From contig JAUPFV010000002.1 of NCBI GenBank assembly GCA_036936605.1, forward strand, positions 124,852,376 through 124,916,375: a stretch of 64,000 bases of DNA, given 5' to 3'. The stretch comes from Limnanthes douglasii subsp. nivea. Taxonomy: Eukaryota; Streptophyta; Magnoliopsida; Brassicales; Limnanthaceae. The notes beneath the pieces were generated by a model. It was not told the origin of the DNA. It worked only from the letters and a program-made list of their open reading frames with translations, and did no database searches. Of this stretch, positions 57,432 to 64,000 are shown piece by piece (the stretch's first letter is position 1; each line of letters opens with the position of its first letter). Both the position numbers and the translations under genes were made by a program.

Positions 57432-59352
57432 ATGACAATCAAAAATCCGTTTAAGAAACCGAGGGCACGTGAAGCGCGTTTGGCGCGTGAGGCGGCAGAG
57501 GCTAGAGTTTCACCCGAGCCTGAGCATGTAGAGGGAGGTCCCAGTGAGGGACAGACTCCTGGTACGCGGACGAAACGACGTCTCCGTCGTCATCGAAATG
57601 ACGATAACATTCCTACTGCTGCCGGTAGCACAGGGGCAGGTTGTTCTTCGCATGCACCTGACCTTTCTTACGTTGACGATGCAGATGCACTGGAGGATAT
57701 GGAGGGGGTGGAGCGAGGGGAGGCACTTGAGGGATCACATTCACAGTACGAGGACAATACACCCCACTCACCCGAGGCGGCACCCCACGCATCCCACGCA
57801 CCTGAGGCTGAGGATTGTGAGTTTTTTCGGTGATGCCACACGTCCCGGCTCTCTATCCCGATTACACCCAGCACGAGGCGTTCAACGTCTATCACGGAGA
57901 TGTAAGTATTATACCTTTATATTGATTGTTTTATCACTTTCTTACGTGTTTGATACATATGTTTATATTGATTGTTTTATCACTTTCTTATGTGTTTGAT
58001 ACATATTGCAGGATAGGGTCTCCATACGATGCTTTGCTATGTACGATAGTCTCCGCGGATAGGAATTCAAAAAGCAGAGCAGGATACGGGCAAGGGTGAT
58101 GAATACTATTTTTGGCCCTCTCGTCGAGGCACTCTCCTGCTGGCATACCAACCTCCATTTGGTCGAGGCATTCCTTGAGAGATGGCATGAGGAGACTTCT
58201 TCATTCCATTTCTCGGTCGGGGAGATGACAGTGACCTTGGACGATGTCCTCGTCATCACTGGATTACTGGTTGTAGGTAGGTCTTTTGATGTTTTATCTT
58301 TTGACTCGGAGGTTGAGCGGATTAGGACTTAGACTACCATGCTAGGTGTACGACCCGCTGATTTGAGTCAAAATCTTAGGAATGCTAGTAGTGTGAACCT
58401 TGGGTGGCTGCGCACTACATTTACGGGTGATAGGTATAGTGATAGTTGATCACAGATGAGAGGGTATATCATGCCACCCGTGCCTACATACTGTTCTTGT
58501 TAGGTACCACTATATGTGCCAAAAAATGGCAGCATCATTCCTTTAGATTACCTTCAGTTCGTGAACCAATACCAGGGTATGCATAGGTTCAACTGGGGTC
58601 AGTTGGTTTTAGCACAGTTATATCACTCTCTTAGTCAGGGATCTATGCATGGTACGGGAGGCATTTGCGGGTTCACAGGATTGCTCGAGTCGTGGATATT
58701 TTCCCACTTTTTTCAGCTCCGGGCTCCACTGTTTTGCGATTATGACATTTCTATGCCCCATATGTGCCGCAGAAGATTGGCGTTTCTCATGATGTGAGCA
58801 GGCAGTTGAGACATGCACTTTCGTCGTGCAAGGAGTCAGATGTAAGTCATATTTGTTCATTTTAATTTTAAGTATTTTTACTAATATAAATGGCTAACCT
58901 GTTCATTTATTTATTTACAGGTCATGCTCCTTCCCTTCGCACACTTACGGGACCATTATCTGTTCCAGCCGGTTACTTGGGTTGAGTTGACGCTTAAGGC
59001 ATTCGACATGATTGTGTCGTATTACCCTGATCGTGTCACTCGACAGATGGGATTCGTACAGCTGATTTCTAAGGATATACGCCCTCCTGCATCGAAAAAA
59101 GTAGGGAAAAAGATGGTCAGCAGATACGTTTGGGACGCTCACTTGTGGAGGGATTGAAAGTACCATGTGTACACTCCTGATGGCACGTTGTACCATGGTA
59201 GTGGAGAGAGTGCTGACCCGATATACTACGTTAGGGTGAAGAAGAAGTTGTGGTACATCGTTAGTAGCTCTGCTGCAGCTGGAGGTCCTTGGTTGGAGCC
59301 GCATAGTGCTCTTCACATGTGCAGGATCGCTGAGAGGTATAGACGTCACTGA
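57432..59352 (+). pseudogene. Plant mobile domain (PMD, MAIN-like) gene, degenerate
   Basis: Exon 1 (57432-57901) encodes a basic start (NPFKKPRAREARLAREA) and an acidic/H-P-rich linker, with a frameshift near 57830, after which ALYPDYTQHEAFNVYHGD follows. After an intron (57902-58011), PMD sequence appears: MTVTLDDVLVITGLLVVGR, NLGWLRTTF, IPLDYLQFVNQYQGMHRFNWGQLVLAQLYHSL and GFTGLLESWIF. The later exon (58921 on) has LTLKAFDMIVSYYPDRVTRQMGFVQLI. Stops at about 58060, 58330, 58448 and 58500 break it. PMD proteins occur as host MAIN/MAIL factors and in transposons (MULE and gypsy); the surroundings favour transposon origin. Confidence 0.78.
57916..58006 (+). repeat. 46-bp tandem duplication in the PMD intron
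   Basis: TTTATATTGATTGTTTTATC and the following 25 bases occur twice in direct order, one base apart, differing by one C/T. The duplication makes up most of the intron just before the acceptor. Confidence 0.92.
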
Positions 59353-60051
59353 TTACTACTCTCAGCATACTTTTGTCAAACTTTTCGACGTTAGCATTAC
59401 ATTTTGTAACGAGTTTATTTTATGACTACATTTATTTGTTATATTTTAATTTATTGTATGCTTGCTTTCAATTTATCAATTTTATGGATTCGATTCCAAC
59501 TCAGTTTGAACCGTTTAGAATTTTAGAATGGAATTCAATAATAATCTGAAAAAGACTCAAATCTACTCAATGTATCGGTCGGGTTATCTGAATCATGAAC
59601 TGCCCGAACCACCACTCCACCGAGTTCAATTGTAATCTGAAAAGTCTCAAATCTACTTTCATATATCACTTAGCCCTAACCCCAACCCCCCACAAATCAA
59701 ATCAAAAATACATTATCATATTAACAGATAAACATCCAAGAAGATGTTTTGCTCCCACTAAACCTCATTTCGTCCAGCCTTGTCTTACTGGTTTCACCCA
59801 CCAACTTGTAAGTCTTCACCCACCTACTCTCCAAAACATTCCTGTTGTATTCGTTAAGAAGAAGGCAAGTTCTTCGACAGTTGAATGCTCAGGCTGTGTA
59901 GTAAGAGTTAAAGCTCCTACGATTGAAAAACATTATATGGTAAGTTTTACCTTTATTTTTTATAATATTTTTTTTGATGGTATATCATTTTATTATCACT
60001 CGCAGCGTACCTTTAGTACGAAATATAAGGTCAACATAAACTGAAGCACAA
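59353..60051 (+). other. Non-PMD sequence with a possible exon fragment
   Basis: The open stretch 59595-60044 is S/T/P/H-rich and includes APTKPHFVQPCLTGFTHQ and KKKASSSTVECSGCVVRVKA. A splice-donor-like TATGGTAAGTTTT lies at 59938. It resembles a first exon with a transit-peptide-like composition, perhaps a captured gene piece, but no family was recognised. Confidence 0.25.
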
Positions 60052-60163
60052 TCTCATACATAAACTAGAGCAGTGACTCAAACACAAATTCAAACACAAA
60101 CTGAAACTCACACTCAAACGAAAACTGAAACACACACTCAACATAAACTAAAGCACACACTCA
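60052..60163. repeat. Degenerate minisatellite with CACACTCAAAC-like units
   Basis: About six imperfect units of roughly 20 bp alternating AAACTGAAAC and CACACTCA words. It lies between the exon-like stretch and the minus-strand SANT-like gene. Confidence 0.7.
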
Positions 60164-60202
60164 TACTTATCTAGCAGGCTAGTTCCATTTCAACCTCATT
60201 TC

Positions 60203-62053
60203 TTATTTCGCATCCTGGTAGTCACGCATTTCCTCTAGCCGGATGTCAATAATGTCAGCACGGACCGAATCCAGCTGGTCCTCTGTTATAGAATCCGTGA
60301 CTTCACAGTTGAACCGGTTACACGCAACACGACGTTTCAATTCGGTGAGGCCAGAAATTGGATGTTGACGGAATGTGAGTAGGACCGACCACCTAGCTCT
60401 CACTTAATCGACACGCCTTGAAATTCTAGGAAACTGTGTAGGGAATATGGGGGTCCGGTATATTACGCTTTTGTATATAAGTAAGAATACTCCGATCTCC
60501 ATAATAGTATGATATTGTCCGCTTTTGGCCCACTAGCCCGCATGGCTTTGCTTTTGGTCAACTTCCAAAAGGCCTCACACTAATGGAGATGTATTCTTAA
60601 CTTATATACTGATCTTTCTTCCCATGTTTAACCGATGTAGGATGTGGGACTTTGGTCGCACCTAACAATCCTCCTCTCGAACAAAGTACCACTATAGCCT
60701 CCTCTCAATTGACTTACATCCGCCTACTCTAGTCAGGTGGAGAGAAACCTGAACTGTAGGGCTTTAGGGCGGATCTATCTGCTCACACTATGCCGCTCCT
60801 TGATCAAGCTACCCGCTTGATGAGCTATCAGGCACTCCATCTTTAGATGAATCTGCGCCGCTCCTTGATCAAGCCACCTGCTTGATGAGCCATCTGGCGC
60901 TCCATCTATCCAACAGATCATTCACCTTGAGTATGGCTCTTGGTATGATGTTCGCATCTGAGAATTTCACCCACATCACAACCCACCACATCGCGTTCCG
61001 TCTGGGCCTGGTGCTCTGATACCATTTGTAGGGAATATTGGGTTTGTATATTCCGCCTTTGTATATAAGTAAGAATACTCTGATCTCCAGAATAGTGTGA
61101 TATTGTCCGCTTTGGGCCCACTGGCCCGCACGGCTTTGCTTTTGGTCCACTTCCAAAAGGCCTCACACTAATGGAGATGTATTCTTAACTTATATACTGA
61201 TCTTTCTTCCCATGTTTAGCCGATGTGGGATGTGGGACTTTGGTCGCACCTAACAATCCTCCTCTCGAACAAAGTACCGCTCTAGCCTCCTCTCAATTGA
61301 CTTCCATCCGCCTACTCTAGTCAGGTGAAGAGAAACCTGAACTCTAGAGCTTTAGGGCGGATCTATCTGCTCTGTGCCGCTCCTTGATCAAGCCACCTGC
61401 TTGATGAGCCATGTGGCACTCCCTCTTTAGATGAATCTGCGCCGATCCATGATCAAGCCACCTGCTTGATGAGCCGTGGCGCTCCATCTTTAGATGAATC
61501 TGCGCTGCTCCTTTATCAAGCCACCTGCTTGATAAGCCGTGGCGCTCCATCTATCCAGCAGATCATTCACCTTGAGTATGGCTCTCGGCTTCTGGTATAA
61601 TGTTCGCAGAATTTCACCCACATCACAATCCACCACATCGCGTTCCGTCTGGGCCTGGAACTCTGATACCATTTGTAGGGAATATGGGGGTCCGGTATAT
61701 TCCGCCTTTGTATATAAGTAAGAATACTCCGATCTCCACAATAGTGTGATATTGTCCGCTTTGGGCCCACTAGCCCGCACGGCTTTGCTTTTGGTCAACT
61801 TCCAAAATGCCTCATACTAATGGAGATGTATTCTTAACTTATATACTGATCTTTCTTCCCATGTTTAACCGATGTAGGATGTGGGACTTTGGTCGCACCT
61901 AACAAACTGAACACCATCCCTTCCGTATAGGAAGTACATCCGGCATACCAATGCCTCGTAGTACCTTTTACGCCCCTCTGGAATGTTCATGTTACCAGCT
62001 TCAACTGATGCCCCCATCAGATATTGATCTTCCAACTCAGTCAATGGACACAT
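60203..62053 (-). pseudogene. Small SANT/Myb-like gene, split by TRIM-1
   Basis: The minus-strand frame starts at 62053 with MCPLTELEDQYLMGAS and reads RKRYYEALVCRMYFLYGRDGVQ to about 61905, where TRIM-1 begins. Beyond TRIM-1 (from 60436) it resumes with WSVLLTFRQHPISGLTELK and ends DIRLEEMRDYQDAK at 60203. An in-frame stop near 60403 adds to the TRIM disruption. The layout (acidic start, helix-like blocks, R-x-RW) resembles SANT/Myb-like proteins seen with plant transposons and parallels the plus-strand neighbour at 62331. The function is inferred only. Confidence 0.55.
60437..61904 (-). mobile_element. TRIM-1: copia-type miniature LTR element with three LTRs
   Basis: LTRs of 229-231 bp lie at 60437-60667, 61027-61255 and 61674-61904, each TGTAGGG...CCTAACA on the plus strand, separated by two noncoding interiors of 359 and 418 bp. 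The tRNA-Met primer site (GCTCTGATACCA, reverse of TGGTATCAGAGC) lies at 61013-61024 and, with one change, at about 61660-61671. GAGAGGAGGA next to the LTR on the minus strand is a fitting polypurine tract. The 5-bp duplication AACTG flanks the whole unit (60432-60436, 61905-61909). Interiors hold about 65-bp subrepeats, each with an ATCAAG...CTTGAT hairpin: two in the left and three in the right interior. Confidence 0.94.
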
Positions 62054-62330
62054 TTTTGCTTAATTTATCAACTAATTTACACTTTAATGTGAATACAACA
62101 TCTATTTATAGACAATTTCGTTGCAGATAATGTAATCCAGTTATACAAATGAAAACGTGACACGTGTAAAGTTAAAAATCAAAAACTCCCGCTCATTTTC
62201 AAAAATTGAAAGCTTCCTCCAAACTTTACTTCACTTTATTAAAAACTCCCGCTCTAAAAAAAACCCTATATAAAGGGACTCAAAACCTTTAACATTCTGA
62301 AACACTAATCAAACATAAACAGTTTAACAA
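62054..62330. promoter_or_regulatory. Shared divergent promoter of the two SANT-like genes
   Basis: A 277-bp interval lies between two ATG codons that point away from each other. It contains CCCTATATAAAGG (about 62262) for the plus-strand gene and TATAAATAGATG on the minus strand (about 62100) for the other. CTCCCGCTC occurs twice (62187, 62249). Confidence 0.55.
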
Positions 62331-62707
62331 ATGGAGTTTACTCCTCATGAAGACTACCATTTGCTTGAGGCGGTGAAGATTGCCCGCCGAGAGATGGGGG
62401 AAGATACTAGCGATGCATTTTTTGAGCGATTCCTTTGTAAGGTGTACTACGGCTACGGCCGTTTAGGAATTGAAGGTCTAGTCGTGCGCAACCGTGAACA
62501 AATCAAGCAGAGGTACTTTTTTGTAAACCGATGGATCGTTTGTTGTTTTTTCCATATAAAATTAAGCAAGAAGCGGCCGCCGTCTGGAACATGACGGTGG
62601 TAGACTACATCACTAGGGATATGGTAGCGTATCTTCAAGATAGGATTACGGAAAAGGATGAGGGGATTGATTCTGACGACAACTTGGGATATGACTTCGA
62701 CGATTGA
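62331..62707 (+). CDS. Small SANT/Myb-like protein, possibly frameshifted
   Basis: It starts MEFTPHEDYHLLEAVKIARR, continues FFERFLCKVYYGYGRLGIEG and NREQIKQRYFFVNR, a layout like the SANT/Myb-like domains of plant transposon accessory proteins. The first frame ends at 62594. A second frame from about 62565 reads AAVWNMTVVDYITRDMVAYL and ends in an acidic tail (DSDDNLGYDFDD, stop at 62705-62707). Joining TTTTTT/GTAAAC (about 62521) to ATTAAG/CAAGAA (about 62566) would restore one frame, but the 44-bp intron would be unusually short, so a frameshift is also possible. Confidence 0.55.
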
Positions 62708-62919
62708 GCATTTTGGTTGTTAGCATGTCGTAGTTTAATTATTTTCTTATATTTGCTAAGTTAAGGTGTTAACTTGTTGTTTTCGTCTTTATGTATGTCC
62801 TTCAAGTGTATTGGTTGGTGTACTGTCGAACTCTAAATTTAAAATTTCCCCTTTTTAATGCTATTTTACTCCAACAATTATATAAACCGCGTTATTTAGA
62901 CTGTAATATATTAGAATTT
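62708..62919. other. 3' flank of the plus-strand SANT-like gene
   Basis: AT-rich, no gene seen. Confidence 0.4.
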
Positions 62920-63416
62920 GCGTCGCATGAGACACGCCACAAAGACCGTTGCATTTTGGCCATGCGATTTTAGCCCTCTGTCTGAAAAATAGAGCCAATA
63001 TTTTGTCCTTGCGTCGCTTGAGACAGGCCTCAAAGACCGTCGCGTTTTGGCCATGAAATTTTAGCCCTCTGTCTGAAAAACAGAGCCAATATCTTGGCCT
63101 TGCGTCGCATGGGACAGGCCCCAAAGACCGTCGCGTTTTGGCCACGCGATTTTTGCCCTCTGTCTGAAAAACAGAGCCAATATTTTGGCTTTGCGTCGTA
63201 TTTTGGCCATGCAATTTTCGCCCTCTTTCTGAAAAACATAACCAATATTTTGGCCTTGCGTCACATGAGACAGGCCCCAAAGACCGTCGCATTTTGGCCA
63301 TGCGATTTTAGCCCTCTGTCTGAAAAACATAGCCAATATATTGGCCTTGCGTCGCATGCGACAGGACCCAAAGACCATCGCATGCGACAGGACCCAAAGA
63401 CCATCGCATGCGACGT
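62920..63416. repeat. 91-bp tandem repeat with GTCGCATGCGAC palindromes
   Basis: The anchor GCCCTCTGTCTG recurs at 62973, 63064, 63155, 63220 and 63311: four spacings of 91, 91, 65 and 91 bp, the short one lacking about 26 bp. Each unit contains GCGTCGCATGAGACAGGCC-like and TTTTGGCCATGCGATTTTAG-like parts. At the right end the unit collapses to three copies of a 25-bp subunit (63350-63410) with TCGCATGCGAC, a near-perfect palindrome. It is not protein-coding in a convincing way. Confidence 0.93.
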
Positions 63417-63575
63417 GTGTAATATTTTACCGTAGAGACTCTTTTAAATGAAACAAATGTTAGCAGAGGCTTCTACTTGAACAAAAAACTAACATCATAA
63501 AAAATTACATCAACTCTAATACAAAATCACATCAAACGTTAGGCAAAATAACTTAAAATATTGTACAAAAGCATT

Positions 63576-64000
63576 TCAAACGTCGTCTCTAGTCGAATCC
63601 GTTACATGTGGTTTTTCGTTCAAGTTGATTTTCCTAGTGGGTATTATTTGTGTAAATTTGTTGAACCGGCAGTAGTAGGGATGCGCCCATTGATTCGCTT
63701 TTTCGGTTGCGTAAGCACCCCAACAAGCGTATAATGGAGGCAACGGTCCATCGGGTGGAGTAGTAATCTACAAGAAAAAAGAATAAATGAATGCATTTGT
63801 AATGATAGCATAAGAAATTGGGATTGGAAACGAAATATACTTACATTAACAAAGTGACATCCATGTATGAAAGCTATCCCAACTTCTATGATCGTTGAAT
63901 TGTTGACGGGTAACCTTCCACGGATTGGTAGATTCATTAACGAGGCTGCTTACGATACATGGTATACCATGCATTGATACCTTGTCGCGATAACTAAATG
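63576..64000 (-). CDS. C-terminal part of an OTU-protease-like transposon protein (partial)
   Basis: The minus-strand gene enters from beyond the window end. Visible exons are 64000-63845 and 63767-63576, joined across a 77-bp GT-AG intron (63844-63768) in frame. The first exon reads LVIATRYQCMVYHVS, then AFIHGCHFVN; the second reads ITTPPDGPLPPLYACWGAYA, then KANQWAHPYYCRFNKF and a basic tail to TGA (63578-63576). The GCHFVNV-like block followed by PLPP-x-W-x-Y is typical of OTU-type cysteine protease domains in plant transposon proteins, with the His as the presumed catalytic residue. The catalytic Cys should lie outside the window. A TAA-like stop near 63953 (VYHVS then stop) suggests decay. 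Confidence 0.6.

Noticed and set aside
60869..61798. Open frames on the minus strand within TRIM-1
   Set aside because: TRIM interiors and LTRs are noncoding; the frames cross LTR borders.
60437..61904. Cassandra-type TRIM with 5S rRNA-like LTR
   Set aside because: The LTRs have TGT/ACA ends and a tRNA-Met primer site, but no 5S promoter boxes were recognised.
63030..63378. Overlapping open frames across the 91-bp repeat
   Set aside because: Several frames are open on both strands only because the repeat lacks stops; codon pattern and lack of a start context give no support.

Overview
This window looks like a stretch of eudicot plant nuclear DNA. It is AT-rich, carries one spliced SPL1/SPL12-type transcription factor gene, and is otherwise dominated by Ty3/gypsy (Tat-like) and Ty1/copia LTR retrotransposons, a TRIM, a tRNA-derived SINE and DNA-transposon-like genes. 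The species cannot be named from sequence alone. Element names below (GYP-1 to GYP-4, COP-1, TRIM-1) are labels for this report only.

Layout. 1-9375: GYP-1, a minus-strand Tat-like gypsy element cut off by the window start, with a plus-strand antisense ORF (aORF). 9376-12164: AT-rich DNA without a convincing gene. 12165-19735: COP-1, a decayed plus-strand copia element with long LTRs, split inside gag by GYP-2 (14293-17921), a truncated relative of GYP-1. 19879-about 49650: GYP-3, a second gypsy family, also minus-strand with a plus-strand aORF, enlarged to about 30 kb by three later events. A SINE lies in its left part (20443-20700). A complete GYP-1-family element, GYP-4 (35657-46047), is inserted between its RNase H and integrase regions with TSD GTAGT. 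The interval from the GYP-3 aORF tail to the middle of the GYP-4 left LTR has been amplified into five tandem units of about 2.47 kb (23511-35858). Removing GYP-4 and the four extra units leaves about 9.7 kb, a normal element size.

50480-55592: an apparently intact ten-exon SPL1/SPL12-like gene encoding about 908 residues, starting about 1 kb from the outer edge of GYP-3. Its leader carries a uORF that looks like a copy of the main start region. 55.7-64 kb: a broken plant-mobile-domain (PMD) gene, two small head-to-head genes with SANT/Myb-like features (one split by a three-LTR TRIM), a 91-bp tandem repeat, and the 3' end of an OTU-protease-like gene. This right-hand block may be the remains of one large DNA transposon, but no terminal inverted repeats or transposase are visible.

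The strongest candidate for something undescribed is the five-unit array. It appears to be a young satellite formed from a nested-retrotransposon junction at a 4-bp microhomology. It has a dimeric higher-order period of 4937 bp, units related in a mosaic way, and a templated palindrome mutation that marks part of its history.
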